Positions 17,054-25,611 of a stretch of 52,783 nt of DNA are shown here, one piece after another. The stretch is from CAVDHB01 sp963608705. Its GTDB lineage: Bacteria > Bacteroidota > Bacteroidia > Bacteroidales > Bacteroidaceae. The notes beneath the pieces were generated by a model, which made no database searches, was not told the origin of the DNA, and was given only the letters and a program-made list of their open reading frames with translations. The position numbers were made by a program, and so were the translations under genes. The stretch spans positions 1 to 52,783 of the forward strand of contig CAVDHB010000008.1 in the NCBI GenBank assembly GCA_963608705.1, given 5' to 3'. Within the stretch, counting starts at the first letter, position 1. Every line of letters begins with the position of its first letter.

Positions 17054-17061
17054 CAAAGGTA
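17054..17061 (-). promoter_or_regulatory. Putative -7 promoter element of the GTPase/Hsp70 operon
   Basis: The minus strand reads TACCTTTG, an exact TAnnTTTG. It would place transcript start about 40 nt before the ATG at 17007, with the palindrome inside the leader. No TTTG is found at the proper -33 distance, so the promoter may need an activator. Confidence 0.5.
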
Positions 17062-17486
17062 TAAAGAAAATTTGAATATTTTAAGTGTATGATATACATA
17101 AAGAGCTGTAAATGATAAAAACTATGCTTAACTGGCTTGAGGATATGTTTATGTGGTTGAATTATTTTGGGATAAAACAAATTGAAATCTTAAAAGACAG
17201 AAGGCAGTCATGTAGTAGATGCCTGTTTTTCAAATTTTGAACTTCTTTGTCAACAGGGAGACAAACGCCTTTGCTGAGTCATTCAATGATTATAAACTTC
17301 ATGTACTGGTGAAGTATGACTTCTATAGGCAACGCAGTACTACTTCTATGGCAGGTGAAGTTCTACTGCTTTATCATTAAGGCTTATCTCACATTGAAAC
17401 TCACCGTGCAATGCATCGAAACTTACTGTGCAATTTTCGCCAAGCGGTGAGTAGTGACTCCTTATTCATCGTGTTTGACTCTATGC

Positions 17487-17509
17487 AATGATTATCCGCA
17501 ATCGCACCA
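17487..17509 (+). repeat. Solo copy of the MITE end motif
   Basis: AATGATTATCCGCAATCGCACCA matches both ends of the element at 52454-52654 with about three differences each. Only a single copy is seen here, suggesting a decayed or partial element. Confidence 0.5.
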
Positions 17510-17716
17510 CCAAGAAAGGTTTCCATCCATAGTGAATGCCATACGGAGAAAGAATCTTTTATTTGTCATATAAATAGAAATAAATTATATAGATATAAAT
17601 GACTATAACATGAGTCTTTAATAGATTATATTTACAGAATTAAACGATAATGGTCGAATATTTGCAAGTGAATATCCCACTATGTATGAACCCTATTCGG
17701 TGTTTAGTGTTAAATC

Positions 17717-17799
17717 GGTGATAGATTGGTGATAGATTTTCAATGTATCTATCACCACTATTAGTTGATAAACAAACATATACAGTAAAAGGTGATAGG
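17717..17799. repeat. GGTGATAGATT direct and inverted repeats
   Basis: GGTGATAGATT occurs twice in tandem (17717-17727, 17728-17738) and once inverted (17747-17756), giving a hairpin with a loop of about 9 bases. A related GGTGATAGG follows at 17791. The spacing recalls iterons or a protein-binding cluster, but no replication gene is near. Confidence 0.5.
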
Positions 17800-17932
17800 T
17801 TGATAGATGTTTTGCGAAAACTTTTTTCTATGGGACGAAATATACTCTATTTAACAGAGATGTCGGCTGTCTGTATTGAATCAACATTATAGAAACAAGA
17901 AGCCACATCATATCCCTGTTTCGCACATCGTA

Positions 17933-18024
17933 ACTCACCGCATGGCAAAAATTACTCACCGCACGGCAAAATTTATTCACCGCACGATAAAAATTACTCA
18001 CCGTATGACGCATATTAACTCACC
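17933..18024 (+). repeat. 21-bp tandem repeat array (left)
   Basis: Units beginning A(C/T)TCACCG start at 17933, 17954, 17975, 17996 and 18018, a near-perfect 21-bp period. The consensus is about ACTCACCGCACGGCAAAAATT. The same 21-bp repeat type recurs at 52699-52783. The period is a multiple of three, so spurious repetitive ORFs appear on the minus strand. Confidence 0.8.
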
Positions 18025-18235
18025 ATGTTTTTTTGACAAAAAGGCTTGGAATGAGGTCGTCAGCCTCTTGAGGGTAAGCACCTCATACTGTAGAGTCTGA
18101 CAATCTCAGTCTGTATGTTTTTAGGAAAGAGAGGGTGACAACGCTGGAACGAACCTAAAGTCTTACATGAACCTTTTATATTCAGCGATAAGCAATCTTT
18201 TAGTGCAAACAACACAGAATCACAAAGAATTTTCT

Positions 18236-18243
18236 TACATTTG
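18236..18243 (+). promoter_or_regulatory. Putative -7 element of metF
   Basis: TACATTTG fits TAnnTTTG and lies 22 bp before the metF ATG at 18266. No clear -33 TTTG is seen at the usual spacing. I see no S-box or other riboswitch here. Confidence 0.45.
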
Positions 18244-18265
18244 CAAAGTTTACAAGACCACTATA

Positions 18266-19222
18266 ATGAAAGTATCAGAATTACTTCAACAACATAAGGA
18301 CAGAACAGCATTCTCTTTCGAGATACTGCCACCGCTGAAAGGCAATCGCATTCAGACGGTGTTCAATACGATTGACAAGCTGAAGGAGTTCGACCCTCAG
18401 TATATCAACATTACGACACACCATACCGAATACGTGTATAAGGAACTGGAGAACGGGATGTTCCAACGGGTGTCTATGCGCCGCAGACCGGGTACTGTGG
18501 CGGTGGCCGCAGCCATCACATACAAGTATGGCATCCCCACTATTCCGCATATCCTGTGCAGCGGATTCAGCAAAGAGGCTACGGAATACTTGTTGCTTGA
18601 CCTTCAGTTCTTGGGTATCACCAACTTGTTGCTGCTAAGAGGGGATAAGGCAAAAGATGAAAGACGTTTCACGCCTACCTCTGGCGGGCATGCGCATACC
18701 ACAGACTTGATTTGCCAAGTGAACCGCTTCAACGAGGGATTCTTTCTGGACGGAACACCGGTGAAGAACAATGCGCAGCCTTTCACTTTTGGCGTAGCCT
18801 GCTATCCGGAGAAACACATCGAGGCGTTGAACGAGGAAACGGACTTGGCTTATCTGAAAATAAAACAGGATATGGGAGCGGAATATGCCGTGACCCAGCT
18901 GTTCTATGACAACCAGAAATACTACCGTTTTGTGGAGAAAGCCCGTCAGGCGGGTATCACCATTCCTATCATACCGGGTATCAAACCGTTCTCAAAACTA
19001 CGTCAGCTGAACATCATCCCGGAGACATTCAATGTAGACTTTCCTGAAGAGTTCGTGAAAGAAGCTTTGAAATGCAAAAGCGATGAAGATACTCGTCAGT
19101 TCGGCATTGAATGGTGTGTGGCGCAATGCAAGGACTTGATGGCTCATGGTGTGCCGGACTTGCATTTCTACACCGTAGGGGCAGTGGACAACGTGCGGGA
19201 AATAGCGGCTCAAATCTACTGA
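18266..19222 (+). CDS. metF: 5,10-methylenetetrahydrofolate reductase
   Basis: This 318-aa protein reduces 5,10-methylene-THF to 5-methyl-THF, the methyl donor for methionine synthesis, using FAD. I start at 18266 (MKVSELLQQHKDRTAFSFEILPP), which matches the family N-terminus; the upstream in-frame extension has no family similarity and overlaps the promoter. Family marks include FSFEILPP near residue 16, the TTHHTEY strand, LLLRGDK and QLFYDNQKYYRFV, followed by PIIPGIKPF. Length is normal. The stop is four bases before the holB start, so metF, holB and the next two genes probably form one operon. Confidence 0.95.
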   Translation: MKVSELLQQHKDRTAFSFEILPPLKGNRIQTVFNTIDKLKEFDPQYINITTHHTEYVYKELENGMFQRVSMRRRPGTVAVAAAITYKYGIPTIPHILCSGFSKEATEYLLLDLQFLGITNLLLLRGDKAKDERRFTPTSGGHAHTTDLICQVNRFNEGFFLDGTPVKNNAQPFTFGVACYPEKHIEALNEETDLAYLKIKQDMGAEYAVTQLFYDNQKYYRFVEKARQAGITIPIIPGIKPFSKLRQLNIIPETFNVDFPEEFVKEALKCKSDEDTRQFGIEWCVAQCKDLMAHGVPDLHFYTVGAVDNVREIAAQIY

Positions 19223-19226
19223 GAAA

Positions 19227-20351
19227 ATGTTCAACGAGGTTGTAGGACAGGCTGGCATAAAGGAGATTCTGCGCCGGCAAGTAGCGGAAAAGCGCATTCC
19301 TCACGCTTTGATGCTGTGCGGAGGACAAGGCAGGGGAAAGTTTGCACTGGCGTTCTCTTTGGCTCGTTACTTGCTGTGTGAACATCCCGGAGCGGAAGGC
19401 TGCTGCGGACACTGCCATGCTTGCAAGATGACTGCCGACCTGGCTCATCCCGACCTGTTCTTTGTCTATCCCGTCATCAAGAAAAAGGGAAGCCGTCATG
19501 ACCCTGTCAGCGAGGACTACCTGAATCAATGGCGGAAGATGGTGAAGGATTCGCCCTACTTCTCGTTCGACACTTGGTTGGCGGCCATGGAAACGGAGAA
19601 CCAACAGGCGCAGATTTACACGGCGGAAAGCGATTTCCTGACCTCCCGACTTTATATGAAGTCAGCGATGGGAGGATACAAGATTGTCATCCTCTGGATG
19701 CCGGAAAAACTGCATCCCGTCTGTGCCAACAAACTGCTGAAACTCCTTGAAGAGCCACCTAAAGACTCGCTTTTCATCCTTGTAAGCCAACAGCCGGAGA
19801 ATATTCTTCCGACTATCCTCAGCCGTGTGCAGCGCATTGACGTGCCGCCTGTAAAGGAGGAAGACATTTCGGAAGCGTTGCAAACAAGATTCTTCATACA
19901 GGAAGCCGATGCAAAAGTCATTGCCCGTGGGGCTAATGGAAACTTCCTTGCGGCACTGGAGCAAATACACGTTAACCAGGACCGGGAGTTCTTCTTCGAC
20001 CAGTTCACCTCCTTGATGCGTCTGGCCTATCAAAGGGATATACGTTCCTTGAAGGACTGGAGTCTGGCAATGGCAGACTTGGGACGAGAAAGACAGAAGA
20101 ATTTCCTTACTTATATGCTTCGGCTGCTGAGAGAGAATTTCATCTACAACTTCCAACGCCCTGAGCTGAACTATATGGGGCAGAAAGAGGCGGCTTTCTC
20201 TGTCCGATTTGCGCGTTTCGTCAATGAACGTAACGTCATCCCGCTGATGAAAGAAACCGAAAACGCATGGCAGGACATCTCCCGCAACGTGAATCCGAAG
20301 ATGGTGTTCTTTGACTTCACCTTGAAGGTCATTGTACTGCTGATAAGATGA
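19227..20351 (+). CDS. holB: DNA polymerase III delta' subunit (clamp loader)
   Basis: This 374-aa clamp-loader AAA+ protein has N-terminal VVGQAGIKEILRRQV, a degenerate P-loop GGQGRGK (32-38), and a zinc module with Cys51, Cys59/60, Cys63 and Cys66. Also present are the clamp-loader motifs KLLKLLEEPP (sensor/SRC neighbourhood) and TILSRVQRI. Delta' is the rigid stator that helps load the beta clamp, and the altered P-loop is usual for it. Bacteroidales HolB often carries a longer middle, as here (EDYLNQWRKMVKDSPYFSFDTW). It follows metF by 4 bp and precedes the PSP1 gene by 46 bp. Confidence 0.9.
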   Translation: MFNEVVGQAGIKEILRRQVAEKRIPHALMLCGGQGRGKFALAFSLARYLLCEHPGAEGCCGHCHACKMTADLAHPDLFFVYPVIKKKGSRHDPVSEDYLNQWRKMVKDSPYFSFDTWLAAMETENQQAQIYTAESDFLTSRLYMKSAMGGYKIVILWMPEKLHPVCANKLLKLLEEPPKDSLFILVSQQPENILPTILSRVQRIDVPPVKEEDISEALQTRFFIQEADAKVIARGANGNFLAALEQIHVNQDREFFFDQFTSLMRLAYQRDIRSLKDWSLAMADLGRERQKNFLTYMLRLLRENFIYNFQRPELNYMGQKEAAFSVRFARFVNERNVIPLMKETENAWQDISRNVNPKMVFFDFTLKVIVLLIR

Positions 20352-20397
20352 TAATCACGTCTCCCGTAAAAGGGGAGCGACTACATATAAGAAAAAA

Positions 20398-21810
20398 ATG
20401 ACAAACTACACATTGAACGGCGATGCCCATGGCCTTTGTTGCAAAGGCGCAGGACATGGCAGTGACAAACAACTGAACGCATACGACTGGTTGGCGGATG
20501 TTCCCGGGAACGAGGAAATCTGCGACTTGGTGGAAGTGCAGTTCAAGAATACCCGCAAGGGATACTATCGGAACAGCAACCACTTGGAACTGACCAAGGG
20601 GGATGTGGTGGCCGTGGAGGCCTCTCCGGGGCATGATATCGGAACTGTTTCCATGACGGGAAGTCTCGTGTTGTACCAGATGAAGAAGACCCGCATGAAG
20701 GCGGGAGAGGAAATCAAGCGAATCTACCGCAAGGCAAGACCTGTGGATATGGAGAAATACAAAGCGGCCAAGGCAAGAGAGCAATCCACCATGATTGAAT
20801 CTCGTAAACTGGCCAAAGACTTGGGACTGGACATGAAAATCGGAGACGTGGAGTACCAAGGAGACGGCAATAAGGCTATCTTTTACTACATCGCCGAGGG
20901 ACGTGTGGACTTCCGGCAGCTTATCCGTGTACTGGCCGATACTTTCCATGTACGTATCGAAATGAAACAAATCGGCGCACGGCAGGAAGCCGGACTTATC
21001 GGTGGAATAGGTCCTTGCGGCAGGGAACTGTGTTGTGCCACGTGGATGAAGAACTTCAACTCTGTAACGACAGCTTCGGCACGTTGTCAGGACTTGTCGT
21101 TGAATCCGCAAAAGCTGACGGGGCAATGTGCCAAGCTGAAATGCTGCCTGAACTACGAAATCAACACCTACGTAGAAGCGGCGAAGAAACTGCCCTCACG
21201 TGAGATTACCTTACACACCCTCAACTCCGAATACTTCTTCTTCAAAGCGGACATACTAACGGGAATGATTACGTATTCCACTGACAAGAACGCTGCCGTG
21301 AACTGTGTGACCATCCCCTCTAAAAGGGCTTTTCAAATCCTTGCCTTGAACCGTAAGAATGAAAAGCCGGAGACACTGGAAGAAAGTAATGCCTCCACAT
21401 TAGCCGACCAACCGATTGACTTGCTGGAACAAGAAAGCTTGACTCGTTTCGACAAAGTGAAAGGGCGGAAGAAAAAAGGAAAAAGAAACGCAGTTGGACA
21501 AGGACAACGAAACCGAGACAAGGGAGATAAAAAGCCAAAAACAGAAGAAAAAAACGGTCGCAAGCCTCAGAACAACAACCGTAACAACACCTCTAAACAA
21601 GGGAAAAAGCGAACTGACAATGCATCGGAAGCAATGGACAACACTAAGACTGTCTCCGCCAACACAGGGCAAGCTCACAACGAAACACAGGGCAAGAGCA
21701 GACACTTCCGTCGGGGAAATCGGACTGACCATCGCAATACGACGAAATCGTCCAAGCCGTCTGCGCCAGCACAGGCAACGACCCCTTCTCCTCAACCTCA
21801 AAACAAATGA
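20398..21810 (+). CDS. PSP1-domain protein (RicT/YaaT-like) with basic low-complexity tail
   Basis: This 470-aa protein has its PSP1 domain at residues about 45-260. A Cys cluster (C207, C212, C213, C244, C249, C250; motifs GPCGRELCC and CAKLKCCLNYE) is typical of the RicT branch. In Bacillus subtilis, RicT with RicA and RicF forms an Fe-S complex needed for RNA processing by RNase Y; whether that holds in Bacteroidales is not shown. Residues 330-470 are Lys/Asn/Gln-rich, disordered and RNA-binding-like. The stop overlaps the gldH start by four bases (ATGA), so the two are coupled. Confidence 0.85.
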   Translation: MTNYTLNGDAHGLCCKGAGHGSDKQLNAYDWLADVPGNEEICDLVEVQFKNTRKGYYRNSNHLELTKGDVVAVEASPGHDIGTVSMTGSLVLYQMKKTRMKAGEEIKRIYRKARPVDMEKYKAAKAREQSTMIESRKLAKDLGLDMKIGDVEYQGDGNKAIFYYIAEGRVDFRQLIRVLADTFHVRIEMKQIGARQEAGLIGGIGPCGRELCCATWMKNFNSVTTASARCQDLSLNPQKLTGQCAKLKCCLNYEINTYVEAAKKLPSREITLHTLNSEYFFFKADILTGMITYSTDKNAAVNCVTIPSKRAFQILALNRKNEKPETLEESNASTLADQPIDLLEQESLTRFDKVKGRKKKGKRNAVGQGQRNRDKGDKKPKTEEKNGRKPQNNNRNNTSKQGKKRTDNASEAMDNTKTVSANTGQAHNETQGKSRHFRRGNRTDHRNTTKSSKPSAPAQATTPSPQPQNK

Positions 21811-22325
21811 ACATGATGTTATCTTTTCCAAGCAAGGCGGCTCGTATAGCCGCTTTGCTTTTCCTTATATCTTTAATAGGGGGTGGCTGCACCTCCCGAT
21901 CCACAGTGTTTCATGCATACCAGGCTGTGGACAAGAACGGATGGGGTAAACACGACACGGTGATATTCCAACTTCCGCAGGATTCCTTGCCGGATGTGTG
22001 GCAGTTGAACGTAGGGGTACGTATAGACAACCACATTCCTTACACCACCCTGTGGCTCGTGTTGTCGCAAGATTTAGAAAAGAAAGGGGTATTTGAAGCT
22101 GATACAATACCCGTCTCTGTCACCAATAAACAGGGAATACTTAACGGTAGCGGCTATTCCTCTTATCAGCAAGAAGTGAAAGCCATACAGGTGAAGACTG
22201 GACCGAAAGGCGGACATACGGTCAAAGTCACTCATGTAATGAAAAGGGAGGATATTCCCGGTGTATGGTACGTCGGACTTAATGTTTCGTCAGATTCCTT
22301 GCGGCGTCTATACGAAGGAAAATAA
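21807..22325 (+). CDS. gldH: GldH-type gliding-motility lipoprotein
   Basis: This 172-aa lipoprotein has lipobox IGGGC with acylated Cys28. The body matches GldH, with TVFHAYQAVDKNGWGKHDTVIFQLP, YTTLWLVLSQDL and DIPGVWYVGLNV. GldH is needed for gliding in Flavobacterium and is kept in non-gliding Bacteroidales, where its role is less clear. The start overlaps the PSP1 gene (ATGA); an ATG two codons later is also possible. The last 47 bases overlap the 3' end of rodA on the opposite strand. Confidence 0.88.
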   Translation: MNMMLSFPSKAARIAALLFLISLIGGGCTSRSTVFHAYQAVDKNGWGKHDTVIFQLPQDSLPDVWQLNVGVRIDNHIPYTTLWLVLSQDLEKKGVFEADTIPVSVTNKQGILNGSGYSSYQQEVKAIQVKTGPKGGHTVKVTHVMKREDIPGVWYVGLNVSSDSLRRLYEGK

Positions 22326-23751
22326 ATAACAGGATGGTGAATCCCCACAGGGAGGATCCTCCGTAGCTGAAGAAAGGCAGAGGGATGCCTATGACAGGGG
22401 TAATTCCCAACACCATTCCGACATTGATGAATAAATGAAAGAGGAATATACTGGTGACAGAATACCCGTAAACTCGTCCGAATGCGTCTGGTTGTCGCTC
22501 GGACAAATAGACAAGCCTCAATACCAGGCAGAGGAAAAGCACCAGGACGGCTGCGGAACCAATAAATCCTTCTTCTTCTCCCACGGTACAGAAGATAAAG
22601 TCCGTGTCTTGCTCCGGTACATATTTCAATTTCGTCTGTGTGCCGTTCAAGAATCCTTTTCCAAAAAGTCCGCCAGACCCGATGGCAATCTTGGCCTGGT
22701 TCACATTATATCCTGCTCCCGTAGGGTCGTCCTCCAAACCTAATAATACCCGTATACGGACTTGTTGGTGCTGTTCCAGTACATTATTCAACACATAGTC
22801 CGAGGAATAGAAGAAAGCCATGGAGCCTACTGCAAAGAAAGCGATATAGGCATAGTAGGCGACACGTTCACTAATAGACTGGTAGATAAGATAACCCACC
22901 ATCAATACAACTACAGCTATCTGTATCCACGTAATGTCGAAAGGAAGCACATATTTAGAGAAGAGAAAAGACACCAATGTGGCACCCAGTCCTACATATA
23001 ATATTAAGGATACGTGTTTCCGCTTATGGCAGTAACTGGAGACCAGTCCTGCCGAGAACAATAGTATCAACAGCAACACGCAGAACTCTCCCACGGATGT
23101 AGGAGTATCCCATAACGGAACGGTCTCAAAACGGATACCCACCACGAAGTACACCACCATAGAAAGGCCGGAAAACAAGACAGCGCCAGGCATACCCTCC
23201 CTGTATAACATCAGCAAGAAAGCGAAATAAACCAAGGCGGATCCTGTCTCCCGTTGCATCACAATAAGACACATGGGCAGCAGAATGATACCTAAGACCT
23301 TTAAAAAGTCTTTCAGTCTTGTTATGTTGAAATTGTAACTGCTCATGAACTTCGCCAAAGCCAAGGCCGTGGCGAACTTGGCGAACTCCGCAGGTTGCAG
23401 ACTGACAGGACCGAACTTCAGCCATGAGCGTGATCCCTTGGTATCAGGAGCCACAAAAATAGTGACAAGGAGTAGACACATCAACCCACCGTAGAGAATA
23501 TACGAAAACATATCATAGACCCTGGCCTCCAACATCAATAATACGAAACCCAGCATGAAAGAACAGCCTATCCATATAGCCTGTTTCCCGGAAGGAGTGG
23601 ACCAGCTCAACAAATCTACCTGTGAGAAGTCGTAACTGGCACCGCATACACTTATCCAACCGAAGACCAAGAGAACCAAGTATAAAACAATCACAACCCA
23701 GTCCACAGACTTCCAAAGTCCCACACTTCTATTATCTGGAAGATTTGCCAT
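22279..23751 (-). CDS. rodA: Rod shape-determining peptidoglycan polymerase RodA
   Basis: This 490-aa multi-spanning SEDS-family glycosyltransferase polymerises glycan strands from lipid II with PBP2 in the elongasome. It has about ten hydrophobic spans and the SEDS signatures GSRSWLKFGPVSLQPAEFAKF, a periplasmic loop with DFIFCTVGEEEGFIGS, and IPLPFFSYGGSS. Its start overlaps the end of mrdA by 20 bp, and it is the last gene of the purH-mreBCD-mrdA-rodA operon. Its 3' end overlaps gldH tail to tail, so the two transcripts are antisense there. Confidence 0.95.
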   Translation of the reverse strand: MANLPDNRSVGLWKSVDWVVIVLYLVLLVFGWISVCGASYDFSQVDLLSWSTPSGKQAIWIGCSFMLGFVLLMLEARVYDMFSYILYGGLMCLLLVTIFVAPDTKGSRSWLKFGPVSLQPAEFAKFATALALAKFMSSYNFNITRLKDFLKVLGIILLPMCLIVMQRETGSALVYFAFLLMLYREGMPGAVLFSGLSMVVYFVVGIRFETVPLWDTPTSVGEFCVLLLILLFSAGLVSSYCHKRKHVSLILYVGLGATLVSFLFSKYVLPFDITWIQIAVVVLMVGYLIYQSISERVAYYAYIAFFAVGSMAFFYSSDYVLNNVLEQHQQVRIRVLLGLEDDPTGAGYNVNQAKIAIGSGGLFGKGFLNGTQTKLKYVPEQDTDFIFCTVGEEEGFIGSAAVLVLFLCLVLRLVYLSERQPDAFGRVYGYSVTSIFLFHLFINVGMVLGITPVIGIPLPFFSYGGSSLWGFTILLFIFLRIDAARNLTKH

Positions 23752-25597
23752 AACCGATAATGCGTTTTTGTATCTCTGCCGCCCGACGTTCCGAGGAAGC
23801 AGAGAGCTTTCCGTGTAAATATTGTTCTATCATCAATCCGCCGATAGGCACACCGAAATCAGCGCCGAATCCACCATTCTCCACATAAACAGAGACCGCT
23901 ATTTTAGGATTGTTCATCGGTGCGAAGCCCATGAAGACAGAGTGGTCACGACCGCGATTCTGCGCCGTACCCGTCTTTCCGCAAATCTCCACCCAAGGAA
24001 GATTAATGCTGGTACAAGTACCTCCCGCAGTGGCATGTCCTGTCACAGCAGCTCGCATACCCGCCACTACGTAATTATACCACTTCTTGTCCACTCCCGT
24101 ATAATGACGCTGATAATACTTGGGGTCTATGCTTCCTCCTTGAATTTCCTTCACCACGTGCGGAATATAATAATATCCGCGGTTGGCGATAGTGGCCGCC
24201 AAATTGCACACCTGCAACGGAGTGAGGTTCACCTCTCCCTGTCCAATAGCGTCGGATATGATGGTCAGTCCATTCCAAGAGCCGTGATATGCCTTGTCAT
24301 AAAACTGCGTGTTTGGAATAAGTCCCCGCTTCTCACCTGGCAAGTCAATGCCCAGCTTGTAGCCGAAGCCCATTTTCACCATATAGTCACGCCAAGTGTC
24401 CATGGCTTTCGACACACTGCCGTATTTCCATCTTGCCGCAAAATTACGGTAAAACGCACCACAGAAATAACCATTGCAAGAGGTAGCTATGGCGGGAATC
24501 AAATCCAATGGTTGTGCGTGTCCATGGCATCCCACGTGCAAGCCTCCATGGTTGAAGCCGTGATGGCAAGGGAACATCATGTCGGGAGTGATAATGCCTT
24601 CCTGCAAGAACATCAACGCCTGGGATGTCTTAAAAGTAGACCCTGGCGGATACTGTCCCATGATGGCACGATCCAGCATAGGCTTCCAAGGATTCCGCAT
24701 TAGCAATTTATGGCTCTTGCTACGCATTCGCCCCACCATAAGACGAGGGTCATAACTGGGTGCGGATACCATGCAAAGCACCTGCCCCGTACTTGGTTCT
24801 ATAGCCACAATCGCCCCGATTTTCCCTCTCAGCAGCCGTTCACCCAAGGCTTGAAGTCCTTCATCAAGACCCAAGGTCAGGTTATGTCCAGCCACAGGTG
24901 CCTTGTCGAACTTGCCGTTCTGGTAATGCCCTTTAATACGCCCGTGTGCGTCTCGGAGCAGCACTTGTACTCCCTTCACGCCCCGCAAATCTTTCTCGTA
25001 TGATTTCTCAACGCCTAACTTGCCGATATAATCTCCGCCTTGATAGTAAGAATCCTCGTCTATATCTGATTGGGACACTTCACCCACATCTCCTAAAACA
25101 TGCGCTCCACACGCTGTAGAATATTGTCTGACGGTACGTTTCTGGATAAAGAATCCTGGAAACTTGAAGAGCTTCTCCTGAAAGACAGAGAACAGTTCCG
25201 CAGGCAACTGTGTCAAAAACAGTTGCTGGGTAAAGGGAGAATAACCAGGATTTTTGTTCCTGTCTTTAATCTGAGCCATTTTGGCATCAAACTCCTCTTT
25301 GGTGATGGCCAGAGAGTTACATAAATCCAACGTGTCCAACCCCCTGATGTCGTGCATTACCACCATTACGTCGTATGACGGTTGGTTATAGACAAGCACC
25401 TTTCCATTACGGTCAAAGATAGTTCCTCTTGCCGGATATTGCACTTGGTTCAAGAACGCATTATTATCCGCAAATTGCTTGTAGTCTGTATTAATGATTT
25501 GCAGATAAACCAGACGTAGCAGATAGACTATCACAATCACGATAGCCGCACCGCCTATCACATAACGTCGTTGTGAGAGATTATATCCTTCCATCAC
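23732..25597 (-). CDS. mrdA: Penicillin-binding protein 2 (transpeptidase)
   Basis: This 621-aa class B PBP cross-links peptidoglycan during elongation. It has one N-terminal anchor helix (about 12-34), the class B head-domain motif RGTIFDRNG (57-65), and catalytic motifs S320-T-F-K323, SCN (373-375) and KTG (541-543). An insert with Cys and His residues (PCHHGFNHGGLHVGCHGH, 343-360) lies after the catalytic Ser, as seen in zinc-binding PBP2 proteins. The gene lies 14 bp after mreD and overlaps rodA. Confidence 0.95.
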   Translation of the reverse strand: MMEGYNLSQRRYVIGGAAIVIVIVYLLRLVYLQIINTDYKQFADNNAFLNQVQYPARGTIFDRNGKVLVYNQPSYDVMVVMHDIRGLDTLDLCNSLAITKEEFDAKMAQIKDRNKNPGYSPFTQQLFLTQLPAELFSVFQEKLFKFPGFFIQKRTVRQYSTACGAHVLGDVGEVSQSDIDEDSYYQGGDYIGKLGVEKSYEKDLRGVKGVQVLLRDAHGRIKGHYQNGKFDKAPVAGHNLTLGLDEGLQALGERLLRGKIGAIVAIEPSTGQVLCMVSAPSYDPRLMVGRMRSKSHKLLMRNPWKPMLDRAIMGQYPPGSTFKTSQALMFLQEGIITPDMMFPCHHGFNHGGLHVGCHGHAQPLDLIPAIATSCNGYFCGAFYRNFAARWKYGSVSKAMDTWRDYMVKMGFGYKLGIDLPGEKRGLIPNTQFYDKAYHGSWNGLTIISDAIGQGEVNLTPLQVCNLAATIANRGYYYIPHVVKEIQGGSIDPKYYQRHYTGVDKKWYNYVVAGMRAAVTGHATAGGTCTSINLPWVEICGKTGTAQNRGRDHSVFMGFAPMNNPKIAVSVYVENGGFGADFGVPIGGLMIEQYLHGKLSASSERRAAEIQKRIIGYGKSSR

Positions 25598-25611
25598 AGT
25601 CCTCCCACCTC

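Larger units (their letters stand above)
17062..18235. other. Long repeat-rich intergenic region between the island and metF
   Basis: No convincing gene is present over about 1.2 kb. The region contains two CTCACCG-type units (17399-17440), a motif shared with the ends of the right-hand MITE-like element (17487-17509), an A/T-rich stretch, GGTGATAGATT repeats (17717-17799) and a 21-bp tandem array (17933-18024). A 38-codon ORF at 17124-17240 on the plus strand lacks support. Confidence 0.6.

Noticed and set aside
17124..17240. 38-codon plus-strand ORF in the intergenic gap
   Set aside because: No family similarity, promoter or conserved context is visible; chance ORF is more likely.
17828..18013. 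Minus-strand ORF with 7-residue repeats
   Set aside because: It is only the 21-bp tandem array read in frame; there is no start context, family or neighbour support.
17933..18024. Possible CRISPR array
   Set aside because: Units are directly joined with a 21-bp period, have no unique spacers of typical length, and no cas genes are near.
18014..18265. Riboswitch before metF
   Set aside because: I looked for SAM-type conserved blocks and found none.
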